A stretch of 64,000 nucleotides of DNA from Acinetobacter sp. WU_MDCI_Axc73 (GTDB lineage: Bacteria; Pseudomonadota; Gammaproteobacteria; Pseudomonadales; Moraxellaceae), in assembly GCF_025562455.1 (NCBI RefSeq), contig NZ_JAHPRO010000010.1, positions 1-64,000 of the forward strand, in the 5' to 3' direction. Every line of letters starts with the position of its first letter. Position 1 is the first letter of the stretch. The notes under the pieces are model-generated. The model was not told where the DNA came from and ran no database searches. It saw only the letters and a list, made by a program, of their open reading frames with translations. The translations under genes were made by a program, and so were the position numbers. This document shows positions 35,737 to 45,538 of the stretch, piece by piece.

Positions 35737-35753
35737 AGCAATATAAATGCCAA
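35737..35753 (-). promoter_or_regulatory. Sigma-54-like promoter of guanidine unit 3
   Basis: On the minus strand TTGGCATTTATATTGCT has GG and GC 10 bp apart and matches the other two promoters at TTGGCAT and TTGC. It points toward the permease gene and ends 6 bp before operator copy 3. Confidence 0.65.
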
Positions 35754-35867
35754 ATTATTGAAATAAGAATCTAATTGATAGGGTGTTATTCTTATATATT
35801 TGTTTCTAAATGATTAATTGAAAAATAGCGGATATGTCAAGTGATTCCATCTGCTTAAGCTACTAGA

Positions 35868-35895
35868 AAAAAATAAACAGGACGATAAAGTCCTG
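35868..35895 (-). terminator. Terminator after the CorC-like gene
   Basis: CAGGAC (35878-35883) pairs with GTCCTG (35890-35895). On the minus strand it is followed by a T-rich stretch. It lies about 85 bp past the stop codon. Confidence 0.7.
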
Positions 35896-35978
35896 CTAAA
35901 TTTTAGCGCATAGAACATACGACGCACTTCGTTAAAGCGGAAAAGTGATTTAGTTCAAAACGCCAGTTGATTTCGTGA

Positions 35979-37304
35979 TCACTGATTTTCAATTAAAGTT
36001 TGATCTTCGAGTTTTTCTAAAATTCGCGTTACTAATAATTGGTCAATTTTATAATGATCAACATCGACCACTTCAAACTTAAATCCTGAAAACTCAACAC
36101 TATCGGCAGGTCGCGGAATTTTACGCAGTTGATACATCATAAAACCTGCCAGAGTTTCATAATTTTCTTCATCCGGCATTTCATCAATTTCAAGTGCATG
36201 TTTCAGATCTTCAATCGGGGTGCTACCATCAATTAGCCATGAATTATTATCGCGTTTAATAATTTGCTGATCTGCTTCAATTGGAGTTACCCAGTCACCC
36301 ATTACCGTAATCATAATATCGCTTAAAGTAATCACACCGACTACTAAGGCATATTCATTAATGACCACTGCAAATTTTTCTTTGGTCGAACGAAATCTGT
36401 CTAAAACCTCAGAAAGTGTCAGCGTATCAGGAATCGTCAAGACAGTACGAATCGTATTTTCTTTGAGGTGAATCAGGGATTGGCTATTGAGAATACGCAC
36501 TAGAATATCTTTAGCGTCGACATATCCAATGACCTGATCAATATTTTCATTACAGACTAAAAATTTAGAATAAGGATATTCAGCAAGTTTTTGACGAATA
36601 CTTTCATCGGGCTCATCAAGCGCAAAATACACGATATTTTCACGTGTCGTCATACTCGAAGGAACTGTACGTTCTTCTAGCTCAAACACATTTTCAATAA
36701 AATGATGTTCTTGTTTTTGGAGCACTCCTGCTTGAGCGCCTGCTTCCATCACCGCAGAAATATCATCAAAAGTAATATTATCATCGCGTATTGTATTGAC
36801 TTTAAATAAGCGAAATAACAAGTTGGCAATAGCGTTAATAAACCATGCCAATGGTTTACAGATTTTGATAAACACCTGAATCGGATTGATGACCGAGACT
36901 GCAATTTTTTCGGGTGCAATCATCGCCAGACGTTTAGGCATTAAATCTGCAAATAAGATGAAGAGTGAAGTGACAAAAGTAAATGAAAAAATAAATCCAA
37001 TATTTTCTGTCCATGGACCGTCATAAAAACGATCGATCAGATTCACAAAAAAAGGACGAAAAGCGGCTTCACCCAAAATACCACCGAGAATAGCAACGGC
37101 ATTTAAACCGATTTGCGATGCAGCAAAGAAATCGGCTGATTGTTGCTGAAGATCAAGGACTTTTTGCGCGCGTTCGTCGCCCGATTCCGCAAGAATTTTT
37201 AATTTTACCTTACGAGCGCCCGCAAGGGCGATTTCAGTTAAAGATAAAAAACCCGCCGCGATAATCAGTATGACAATGATAACGACGTTTTGAAAGAGGC
37301 TCAC
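35979..37304 (-). CDS. CNNM/CorC-family membrane protein with CBS domains
   Basis: The 441-residue protein has an N-terminal DUF21 domain with three to four membrane helices (residues 1-190). A pair of CBS domains (about 200-340) and a C-terminal CorC/HlyC domain (about 355-430, with LAGFMMYQLRKIPRPADS) follow. Such proteins act in magnesium or cobalt transport, and older entries call them haemolysins. The gene stands alone between the guanidine locus and a LysR regulator and has its own terminator. The transported ion cannot be decided from sequence. Confidence 0.9.
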   Translation of the reverse strand: MSLFQNVVIIVILIIAAGFLSLTEIALAGARKVKLKILAESGDERAQKVLDLQQQSADFFAASQIGLNAVAILGGILGEAAFRPFFVNLIDRFYDGPWTENIGFIFSFTFVTSLFILFADLMPKRLAMIAPEKIAVSVINPIQVFIKICKPLAWFINAIANLLFRLFKVNTIRDDNITFDDISAVMEAGAQAGVLQKQEHHFIENVFELEERTVPSSMTTRENIVYFALDEPDESIRQKLAEYPYSKFLVCNENIDQVIGYVDAKDILVRILNSQSLIHLKENTIRTVLTIPDTLTLSEVLDRFRSTKEKFAVVINEYALVVGVITLSDIMITVMGDWVTPIEADQQIIKRDNNSWLIDGSTPIEDLKHALEIDEMPDEENYETLAGFMMYQLRKIPRPADSVEFSGFKFEVVDVDHYKIDQLLVTRILEKLEDQTLIENQ

Positions 37305-37352
37305 AGTTCACCTGTAGTCATTCGTTATTATGAGAAAGTTTTAACACAACAA

Positions 37353-37380
37353 GAAAAAGCGAGGTAGTCGAAACTACCTC
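37353..37380 (-). terminator. Terminator after the LysR gene
   Basis: A perfect 8-bp stem GAGGTAGT / ACTACCTC closes a loop that reads TTCG on the minus strand and is followed there by GCTTTTTCTT. It lies 50 bp past the LysR stop codon. Confidence 0.85.
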
Positions 37381-37433
37381 CGTACAAAATTAAGTATAAG
37401 CTTGAAAATAGAAGAAATTAACAAAAATTTATT

Positions 37434-38423
37434 TTAATAATGCGAAAACTGCGAATTATTTGTTAAAAACTCGCGATTTTCTTCTTCAATCATCTGACGC
37501 GCCACAAATAAAATCAATTGGCGTAACCAGCGATGCGCAGGATGATGATGTAATAGAGGGCACCATGCCATTTTAAGTTCAAACTCAGGAATATAAAATG
37601 GCGGATCCTTGATCAATAATTTGGGATTATTCGCCTGTAAGCGCGCCATACGCGTAGGTAGGGTAGCAACTAAATCTACATTTTGAGCCAATAAAGCTGG
37701 CATTTGATAATGCCGTGTAAAGACTGAAATTTTGCGTTTTTGTCCAATTCGTTCTAAGGCCTGATCAATCCAGCCTAATCCAGCTTGTTTATCTGGATTA
37801 ATGCCAAAGCCAACGCCCATGCCTGTTTTAGATACCCAAATATGTTGTGCATCTAAATAGTTTTTAAGATTGAGATGTTGACTTGCTGGATGCTTATCAT
37901 TGAGTAAACAACTGAAGCTATCTCTCCAAACTAAAACCTGATGGAAACTTTGTGGTATTTCATTGAAGCGGTTAATAGCTAAGTCGACTTTACCTTGTTC
38001 CATATCGCGATAAGACACATCGCTCGGAGTTAGAAAATCCAAAACAACATTGGGTGCTTCAGAACGTAAGGCTTTGACCAGACGAGGAACCAGTGTCGCC
38101 TCGGCATAATCGGAAGTCATAATCCGAAATACACGGTTACTGGTATAAGGACGGAATTCAGTACGAGGTTCTAAAATCATGGAAAGATCAGAAAGCGCAT
38201 CGCGAATACGTGGTTGTAATTCAAGCGCACGTTCCGTTGGAGTCATGCCTTCTGAGGAACGGATCAAGAGGGGATCATTAAATAAATTACGAAGCCTACG
38301 CAAAATATTACTCATCGCGGGTTGGGTAACGCCCAATTGTTCGGCTGCACGAGTGACATTTTTTTCGCGAAGAAGCACGTCAAGATAAATTAATAGATTA
38401 AGATCTACCCGCTCCAGATTCAT
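37434..38423 (-). CDS. LysR-family transcriptional regulator
   Basis: The 329-residue protein has an N-terminal winged helix-turn-helix (LLREKNVTRAAEQLGVTQPAMSNILRRLRNLFND) and a periplasmic-binding-like effector domain from about residue 90. The start MNLERVDLNLLIYLDVLLRE is typical of the NodD/LeuO-like branch. It is divergent from isocitrate lyase across a 606-bp gap that contains an inverted repeat of LysR type, so it may control aceA and itself. The effector is unknown. Confidence 0.9.
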   Translation of the reverse strand: MNLERVDLNLLIYLDVLLREKNVTRAAEQLGVTQPAMSNILRRLRNLFNDPLLIRSSEGMTPTERALELQPRIRDALSDLSMILEPRTEFRPYTSNRVFRIMTSDYAEATLVPRLVKALRSEAPNVVLDFLTPSDVSYRDMEQGKVDLAINRFNEIPQSFHQVLVWRDSFSCLLNDKHPASQHLNLKNYLDAQHIWVSKTGMGVGFGINPDKQAGLGWIDQALERIGQKRKISVFTRHYQMPALLAQNVDLVATLPTRMARLQANNPKLLIKDPPFYIPEFELKMAWCPLLHHHPAHRWLRQLILFVARQMIEEENREFLTNNSQFSHY

Positions 38424-39029
38424 AAAAAAAATACCGAAAATAAAATTATGAAATTGCGAATGATTATGCCATAGATGAAACTATTTGTGTAAAAAAACGC
38501 TGAAAAAAGCAGCACCTCATCTCGCTTAATCTAAACAATAGCGAGGCTTTAAAAATTTGAAAAAAGAGATGAACGGTATTGAATCAGCTTTTCATTCAAA
38601 TGAGAAAAATTAAATGAATATTTGGTTTTGATTTTTTGACTTTCGATGATAATCAGCCTGATTCAGCTTCACATTGTCAAAATTTTACTGTTTTCTACAT
38701 TTATCGATGTTTCAATAAGTATCAACATTTCAGTCGAAGATATTAAAAAAACACTTAAATTATTTAGTTTAACCAGTTTTATAAATTTTTGATTTTTATT
38801 TATTTTAATAAAATCAGAATCTTAATATTTTTAAATATAGTTATAATACGACTTTAATCTATATATTTTTTTAAAAAATACTGAAGATTAATGGAGGATA
38901 TTGGATTAATTTTTTAGCTCAGACTAAGCTGTGGTCATATTGATGAAGTGACTGAATTATCGTCGAGTCAAATAAACATGACGGTTCAGCATGACATCTT
39001 TTCGATGAAATCCTAAAAAGGAATATATC
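38424..39029. other. 606-bp AT-rich intergenic region between the LysR gene and aceA
   Basis: No gene is supported here; the longest ATG-led frames are under 20 codons. It holds ATGTT-N12-AACAT (38707-38728), a dyad with the T-N11-A core expected for a LysR-type regulator, and a TATAAT near 38851 that could serve aceA. The length and AT content suggest a complex promoter region. Confidence 0.6.
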
Positions 39030-40628
39030 ATGACATATCAATCAGCTCTTGAGCACGTACGTGCCGTAAAAAATAAATTAGGTGGCACTTGGGATGCAAT
39101 CCGTCCTGAAGATGCTGCTCGCATGATCGTTCAAAACCGTTTCCATACTGGTTTGGACATCGCTAAATATACAGCTGCTATCATGCGTAAAGATATGGCT
39201 GAATATGATGCTGATAACAGCAGCTATACTCAATCTTTAGGTTGCTGGCATGGTTTCATCGCGCAACAAAAAATGATCGCGAACAAAAAATATTTTGGTA
39301 CAACAAACAAGCGTTATATCTACCTTTCTGGTTGGATGGTTGCTGCTCTTCGTTCTGAATTTGGTCCACTTCCTGACCAATCTATGCACGAAAAAACTGC
39401 TGTGCCTAAATTGATCGCAGAAATCTATACATTCTTACGTCAAGCGGATGCAAAAGAGCTGAACGATTTGTTCCGTGCTTTACAAAAAGCTGAAGCGGCT
39501 GGTGATTCTGCAAAAGTTAAAGAAATCGAAGCGTCTATCGACAACTTCGAAACTCACGTTGTGCCAATCATTGCCGACATTGATGCTGGTTTTGGTAACG
39601 AAGAAGCTACTTATTTGTTGACTAAACAAATGATCGAAGCGGGTGCGTGTGCAATCCAAATCGAAAATCAGGTTTCTGATGCGAAACAATGTGGTCACCA
39701 AGCTGGTAAAGTAACAGTTCCACACGAAGACTTCCTTGCGAAAATCAATGCTGTACGTTATGCATTCCTTGAGCTTGGTGTTGACGATGGTGTCATCGTT
39801 GCGCGTACTGACTCTGAAGGTGCGGACTTGACTCAAAAGATCCCTGTATCTAAAGAGAAAGGTGACTTGGCTTCTCAATACATCAGCTACTTAGATACTC
39901 AAGAAATTGATATCGCTGATGCTCAAGAAGACGAAATCCTGATCAAACGTGATGGTAAATTACATCGTCCAACTCGTTTAGCTTCTGGCTTGTATCAGTT
40001 CCGTGAAGGGACTCAACATGACCGCGTTGTACTTGACTGTGTAACCAGCTTACAAAACGGTGCAGACATGATCTGGATCGAAACACCAACTCCAGACGTT
40101 GCTGGTATTGCTAGTTTCGTAAATGACATCAAAAAACAAGTTCCAAATGCAAAACTTGTTTATAACAACTCTCCGTCATTCAACTGGACATTAAACTTCC
40201 GTCAACAATCTTATGATCGTTGGGTTGCTGAAGGTAAAGATGTTTCTGGTTATGACCGTGCCAAGTTGATGAGTGCTGAGTACGATAACTCTGAATTAGC
40301 TGCTGATGCTGACGAAAAAATCCGTACTTTCCAAGCTGATGCTGCACGTGAAGCTGGTGTGTTCCATCACTTGATTACTTTACCGACTTACCACACTGCT
40401 GCTCTTTCTACTCATGAGCTTGCTAAAGGTTACTTCGGCGAAGAAGGTATGTTGGCTTATGTTGCTGGCGTACAACGTAAAGAAATCCGCGGTGGTATCG
40501 CATGTGTTAAACATCAAGCAATGGCTGGATCTGACATCGGTGATGACCATAAAGAAATCTTTGCTGGTGAACAAGCACTTAAAGCAGGTGATGCTAGCAA
40601 AAATACTATGAACCAATTCGCTCACTAA
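39030..40628 (+). CDS. aceA: Isocitrate lyase
   Basis: AceA splits isocitrate to glyoxylate and succinate in the glyoxylate shunt, needed for growth on acetate, fatty acids or ethanol. The 532-residue protein is of the long Pseudomonas/Acinetobacter type, about 100 residues longer than E. coli AceA. The catalytic cysteine is C221 in KQCGHQAGK, and metal-binding IADIDAGFGN stands before it. AAGGA precedes the ATG. Codon use is strongly biased toward GCT, GGT and CGT, which marks a highly expressed gene. It is divergent from a LysR regulator. Confidence 0.97.
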   Translation: MTYQSALEHVRAVKNKLGGTWDAIRPEDAARMIVQNRFHTGLDIAKYTAAIMRKDMAEYDADNSSYTQSLGCWHGFIAQQKMIANKKYFGTTNKRYIYLSGWMVAALRSEFGPLPDQSMHEKTAVPKLIAEIYTFLRQADAKELNDLFRALQKAEAAGDSAKVKEIEASIDNFETHVVPIIADIDAGFGNEEATYLLTKQMIEAGACAIQIENQVSDAKQCGHQAGKVTVPHEDFLAKINAVRYAFLELGVDDGVIVARTDSEGADLTQKIPVSKEKGDLASQYISYLDTQEIDIADAQEDEILIKRDGKLHRPTRLASGLYQFREGTQHDRVVLDCVTSLQNGADMIWIETPTPDVAGIASFVNDIKKQVPNAKLVYNNSPSFNWTLNFRQQSYDRWVAEGKDVSGYDRAKLMSAEYDNSELAADADEKIRTFQADAAREAGVFHHLITLPTYHTAALSTHELAKGYFGEEGMLAYVAGVQRKEIRGGIACVKHQAMAGSDIGDDHKEIFAGEQALKAGDASKNTMNQFAH

Positions 40629-40644
40629 GTCGAATGGTCTAAAC

Positions 40645-40671
40645 AAAACCCTGCGTCAGCAGGGTTTTTTT
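40645..40671. terminator. Terminator after aceA
   Basis: AAACCCTGC pairs with GCAGGGTTT around GTCA and is followed by T7. It also lies before the end of the convergent nitronate monooxygenase gene. Confidence 0.92.
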
Positions 40672-40715
40672 ATGATATAAAGAAATAAACCAAAATATTA
40701 AAAAATGACTAATAA

Positions 40716-41705
<990 letters not shown>

Positions 41706-41800
41706 TTACTTTGATTTGATTAATAGTTTGATCTTACTATAGTGTTTTGTTTGTAATTGAATATGTTTTTTTAGGAATTTTATTTCATTATACGTATTTG

Positions 41801-41831
41801 AAAAAATACCAATCGCTGAGGATTGGTATTT
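41801..41831 (-). terminator. Terminator after the NlpE-like gene
   Basis: AAATACCAATC pairs with GATTGGTATTT around GCTGAG. On the minus strand it runs into a T-stretch. It lies 24 bp past the stop codon. Confidence 0.88.
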
Positions 41832-41854
41832 GGGATTTAATAACTCAAGTCGTA

Positions 41855-42346
41855 TTAATGGTTTTCTTTCTTAAGGACATAAAGGTCTGCCATCGCGCCA
41901 TCGATTTTATTGCCTTCTAGATCTAAAGCGGTCGCAGTGTTCTCACCAATAAAGAATTGACGTTTATCTGGTTGAGTATCCAAAATAATCACTGACGGTT
42001 TTTTCTCATCAAATTTGAAAGAACCTTTCGTTACATTTGGTTTGCCATCACTTTTCCCACCTAAATAAGTTTCTTTTAATTCAAAGGTTTTGTCATTATT
42101 CAATTCGAGTTCTGTTTTAATGCCTTCGCAGTCAGCACAAGGTAATTTGCCCTTATAATCACCCGCCCAATCCAGAGAGTTTTCAGCTGTATGGGCTGTA
42201 TCAACAGCCGTTGCTGTTTCAGCAGGAGCAGAGGTAACAGCGGTTTGTTCAGCAGTAGAAGTTGTTGTTTCAGTCTGATTTTCTTTTTTTGAACATGCCA
42301 CTAATAAAGTACTGGCAATTGCAATCGCAATAAGTGATTTTTTCAT
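41855..42346 (-). CDS. NlpE-like copper-resistance lipoprotein
   Basis: The 163-residue lipoprotein has a signal ending in LVAC (residues 15-18), a threonine/alanine-rich linker of about 40 residues and a single NlpE N-terminal domain with the paired cysteines in LPCADCEGI. NlpE senses surface and copper stress for the Cpx system in enterobacteria. Here only the N-terminal half is present, as in many Acinetobacter proteins, so a simple copper or envelope-stress role is possible. Confidence 0.85.
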   Translation of the reverse strand: MKKSLIAIAIASTLLVACSKKENQTETTTSTAEQTAVTSAPAETATAVDTAHTAENSLDWAGDYKGKLPCADCEGIKTELELNNDKTFELKETYLGGKSDGKPNVTKGSFKFDEKKPSVIILDTQPDKRQFFIGENTATALDLEGNKIDGAMADLYVLKKENH

Positions 42347-42495
42347 ATCGATTTATCCAAGTTTTTTAAAACAGAGATTAGCCTACAAAATTACAGATTC
42401 TATAAATAGTAGTGATATGTAAGCAATTTGAACAAAATCATTGTTTTAGTATCAGTTTAGTTGTGTTGTGTAGGCTTTCATCAATGTATAATGGA

Positions 42496-42816
42496 TCAGT
42501 CAGAGGTGACACCACCTAAAGATTGACATGCAGATTTATACAGTTGATATTGCTGTTCAACGACCTGATCAAGTGGCATGTCAAACAGGCTTTCTCCTTG
42601 CTTATATTGTTCAATGTAATGACTGGCTTTTTGTTTGCTTACTGCTAAAGATTGCTGATGGAACGTGTTGATATTACTTTGAGGCATATCATGAACTTCA
42701 ATATTTTTGCACTGAAAATGTTCAAGCATTTTTTCGGCACGTTTAATTTCACTCGAACTTCCAAGTACGCAGCCAAATAATAAGCTACAAGTTGCAATCA
42801 CCAAGAAAAGTTTCAT
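42496..42816 (-). CDS. Small lipoprotein of unknown function, 106 residues
   Basis: The protein has a short lipoprotein signal with the lipobox LFGC at residues 13-16. The mature part is helical and polar with two more cysteines (FQCKN and KSACQSLGG) that could form a disulfide. I do not recognise a family. It stands alone between the nlpE-like gene and an SDR gene. Confidence 0.75.
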   Translation of the reverse strand: MKLFLVIATCSLLFGCVLGSSSEIKRAEKMLEHFQCKNIEVHDMPQSNINTFHQQSLAVSKQKASHYIEQYKQGESLFDMPLDQVVEQQYQLYKSACQSLGGVTSD

Positions 42817-42888
42817 AAAAATTGAGTGGAAATAAAAGAAGCAAATAGTTTATAAGGATTTTAAAGAAAAAAAGTTGGTATATTTAAA

Positions 42889-42923
42889 AAATCTGCTTAA
42901 TTTTTGGCTAATTAAGCAGATTT
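42889..42923 (-). terminator. Terminator after the SDR gene
   Basis: ATCTGCTTAAT pairs with ATTAAGCAGAT around a 9-nt loop. On the minus strand it is followed by TTTTTTAAA. Confidence 0.88.
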
Positions 42924-42940
42924 ATCTTGATCTGGGAAAA

Positions 42941-43702
42941 TTAATTTTTTACCAGACCGCCATCTACAATTAAATTTTGACCTGTAATCGCACGTGACCA
43001 TGGGGATAAGAATAGTAAAACAGCATCTGCAAACTCTTGTGGTGTGGTCGTACGTCTTAAGGGGGTTGAGGCAGCAATTAAATCAAATACCGCATCTGGT
43101 GTAGCTTTACTGGCATCAGTGGTTTGTAGCAAACCGCCTGAAAGCATGTTGATATTAATCCCATATTGACCAACTTCATGCGCACTGGTACGAGTAAAGG
43201 CTAATAAGGCTGCTTTGGCAGCGGTATAGTCATGATAGGGCACCACAGGATTTTGTACCAGCTTGGTTCCAATATTCACCACACGTCCGAACTGCGCTAC
43301 TTTCATATCCTCAAGTCCTGCTTGTAGGGTATTTATCGCGGCTTTTACAGCACCTTCAAATTGTTGCTGCATAGTGTTCCAGCTTAAATGTTCAATGTCC
43401 GGACGCGCCTCTCCATTAAACTCAAACTGAATTAACGCATTGTTGACCACAGAAGTAACTGCAACTCCAAAATGATTTTTAGCCGTCTTAAACATTGCAA
43501 AAACTTGATCAGCTTGAGTGATATCTGCCTGATAGATCAAAACCTGATTTGGAAATTGTTGTTGCAAATGTTGTGCAGCACTGTGGCTATTGAGATAGTT
43601 GACTACAACACGAGCACCTTGTTTAAGTAGCGCTTGAGAAATTGCTAAACCTAGACCACGTGCGCCACCTGTCACCAACACAACTTGTTCTTGAATTTCC
43701 AT
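42941..43702 (-). CDS. Short-chain dehydrogenase/reductase (FabG-like)
   Basis: The 253-residue protein has the NAD(P) motif TGGARGLGLAI at the N-terminus and the catalytic Y-x3-K in YHDYTAAKAAL near residue 160. The C-terminal GQNLIVDGGL is typical of FabG-like classical SDRs. The cofactor loop with VVNYLNSHS suggests NADP(H). The usual catalytic serine region reads VVNIGTKLVQNP, with threonine or lysine where serine is common. The substrate is unknown. It is divergent from the urease operon. Confidence 0.85.
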   Translation of the reverse strand: MEIQEQVVLVTGGARGLGLAISQALLKQGARVVVNYLNSHSAAQHLQQQFPNQVLIYQADITQADQVFAMFKTAKNHFGVAVTSVVNNALIQFEFNGEARPDIEHLSWNTMQQQFEGAVKAAINTLQAGLEDMKVAQFGRVVNIGTKLVQNPVVPYHDYTAAKAALLAFTRTSAHEVGQYGININMLSGGLLQTTDASKATPDAVFDLIAASTPLRRTTTPQEFADAVLLFLSPWSRAITGQNLIVDGGLVKN

Positions 43703-43834
43703 GTTGAATCACTTTTTAGAGAGTATAAAAATGACTTAAGATTATGAAAAACCAAGTCTGAAATCAAACCTAGATTGCTTTACCATTGATGATAAATAGA
43801 GCATATAGTTTACAAAAACGTAATTTGCAAGTTA

Positions 43835-43851
43835 TTGGTGCAATTTTTGCA
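43835..43851 (+). promoter_or_regulatory. Possible sigma-54-like promoter of the urease operon
   Basis: TTGGTGCAATTTTTGCA has GG and GC 10 bp apart and a perfect TTGCA -12 element, but its -24 element departs from TGGCAC. It lies about 40 bp upstream of ureD. Nitrogen control of urease would be reasonable. Confidence 0.4.
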
Positions 43852-43891
43852 TTATAACAATACCTTGATACTGCTGAACAAAAGGATCGGA

Positions 43892-44767
43892 ATGAATCAA
43901 CCACAAGACTTTCAAAGCCAAAGGTCTAAAGCTTTGTGGTATGCACAATTGGAGCTGGGCTTTCAATATGATGGTGAGCGCACCATTATGAAACACAGAA
44001 AACATTATGGTCCTGTTCGGGTGCAAAAAATGCTTTGGCCTGAAAAAACAGGCGTGTGTCATGCCATTATTGTGCATCCACCAGCGGGTATTGCTGGTGG
44101 TGATCATTTAACCTTTCAGATTGAAACTGAACATGCGGCGCATGCAGTGGTCACGACACCAGGTGCAGGTAAATGGTATAAAACCAACGGTAAACAGGCA
44201 TTTCAACATATCCATTTAAATGCCAAAGCACACTCGATACTCGAATGGCTACCTCAGGAAACGATGCTGTTTGATGGTGCGAATGCACATTCAGAAACGA
44301 TGATTCATTTAGATCAATCTTCAAGTTTTATAGGTTGGGATATGTTGGTATTGGGGCGACAGGCACGTGCCGAAACTTTTAAAACAGGTGCATATGCCAA
44401 TCAGTTTCAACTGTATCGAGAACAAAAGCTTTTGGTGGCGGATACGTTGCGTTTTAAAGGTCAGGACCGTTGGTTATCGTCATGTTTGGGCATGAATGGT
44501 CATTCGGTGATGGGAAGCTTTTGGGCTGTCGCGCCTGAGAAATATCGATCTGCATTTTATTTAGATCAGCATATTGAACTGATCCGTGAATTGATGATGC
44601 GTATGGATGTTCCTGTGACGATCACCATGCTAGATGATGTGGTTTGTGCCCGTTTTCTGGGAGATGACGTACGTGTTTGTCATGATGCTTTTGCGGCAAT
44701 TCGAGCACGGTTACGCCGTTACTGGTTTGATTTAGATGAAGAGTTTCCTCGGATCTGGCGAACTTAG
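43892..44767 (+). CDS. ureD: Urease accessory protein UreD
   Basis: UreD (UreH) is the scaffold that binds apo-urease and recruits UreF and UreG for nickel insertion. The 291-residue protein has the family's [10 protein letters not shown] and [10 protein letters not shown] segments and a C-terminal [17 protein letters not shown]. The ATG at 43892 is chosen because AAAGGA stands upstream and the frame to 43835 runs into the promoter. It is first in a ureDABC-x-EFGJ cluster; ureA follows after 110 bp. Confidence 0.95.
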   Translation: MNQPQDFQSQRSKALWYAQLELGFQYDGERTIMKHRKHYGPVRVQKMLWPEKTGVCHAIIVHPPAGIAGGDHLTFQIETEHAAHAVVTTPGAGKWYKTNGKQAFQHIHLNAKAHSILEWLPQETMLFDGANAHSETMIHLDQSSSFIGWDMLVLGRQARAETFKTGAYANQFQLYREQKLLVADTLRFKGQDRWLSSCLGMNGHSVMGSFWAVAPEKYRSAFYLDQHIELIRELMMRMDVPVTITMLDDVVCARFLGDDVRVCHDAFAAIRARLRRYWFDLDEEFPRIWRT

Positions 44768-44877
44768 ATATATGCTGGATTTAATAAAGTCTTTCAGTCA
44801 CGACACATATAAACAGCCAGATCATAAATTGTGCATATATTTTGCTTAAATTAAACCATCAAGATTAGGAAAATTCT

Positions 44878-45180
44878 ATGGAACTCAATCCTACCGAAAA
44901 AGACAAAATGCTGATCTTTACCGCTGGCTTAGTGGCAGAACGTCGCAAGGCACGTGGTTTAAAGTTGAATTATCCTGAGGCTGTTGCTTTTATTTCGGCA
45001 GCATTGCTTGAGGGGGCGCGTGATGGCATGAGCGTAGCTGAACTGATGCATTTTGGCACCACATTATTGACGAAAGATGATGTGATGGATGGGGTCGCTG
45101 ATATGATTGCAGAGGTGCAAGTTGAGGCGACTTTCCCTGATGGTTCGAAATTGGTGACTGTGCATCAGCCGATCATATAA
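44878..45180 (+). CDS. ureA: Urease subunit gamma
   Basis: UreA is the 100-residue small subunit of the cytosolic nickel urease that splits urea to ammonia and carbamate. It shows the family start [27 protein letters not shown] pattern, [12 protein letters not shown] and the C-terminal [22 protein letters not shown] precedes the ATG. A degenerate -24/-12-like element lies near 44830, so a second promoter for the structural genes is possible. Confidence 0.97.
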   Translation: MELNPTEKDKMLIFTAGLVAERRKARGLKLNYPEAVAFISAALLEGARDGMSVAELMHFGTTLLTKDDVMDGVADMIAEVQVEATFPDGSKLVTVHQPII

Positions 45181-45199
45181 CAACAAGAAGGAGAACAGC

Positions 45200-45508
45200 A
45201 TGATTCCTGGTGAAGTGATTACCCCCGATACAGATATTGAATTGAATGTTGGGCGTCAAACTTTAAAGATCAGTGTTGCCAATACAGGCGACCGTCCAAT
45301 TCAGGTGGGTTCGCATTTTCATTTTGCAGAAGCAAATGATGCATTGCAATTTGATCGAACACTGACGAAAGGCTATCGACTGAATATTGCTGCAGGAACA
45401 GCAGTTCGGTTTGAACCTGGGCAGAGCCGAGATATCGAACTGGTTGCTCTAGTAGGCAAGCGTGAGGTCTATGGTTTTGCTGGACGTGTGATGGGTACAT
45501 TGGATTAA
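45200..45508 (+). CDS. ureB: Urease subunit beta
   Basis: UreB, 102 residues, is the second structural subunit. It has the standard start [16 protein letters not shown], then [17 protein letters not shown] and [18 protein letters not shown] precedes the ATG, and it lies 19 bp after ureA and 30 bp before ureC. Confidence 0.97.
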   Translation: MIPGEVITPDTDIELNVGRQTLKISVANTGDRPIQVGSHFHFAEANDALQFDRTLTKGYRLNIAAGTAVRFEPGQSRDIELVALVGKREVYGFAGRVMGTLD

Positions 45509-45538
45509 GAAATAAAACGTATTCAAAGGTAATTTATT

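Noticed and set aside
39480..39878. 132-codon open frame on the minus strand
   Set aside because: It is antisense to the highly expressed aceA gene and is explained by that gene's codon bias.
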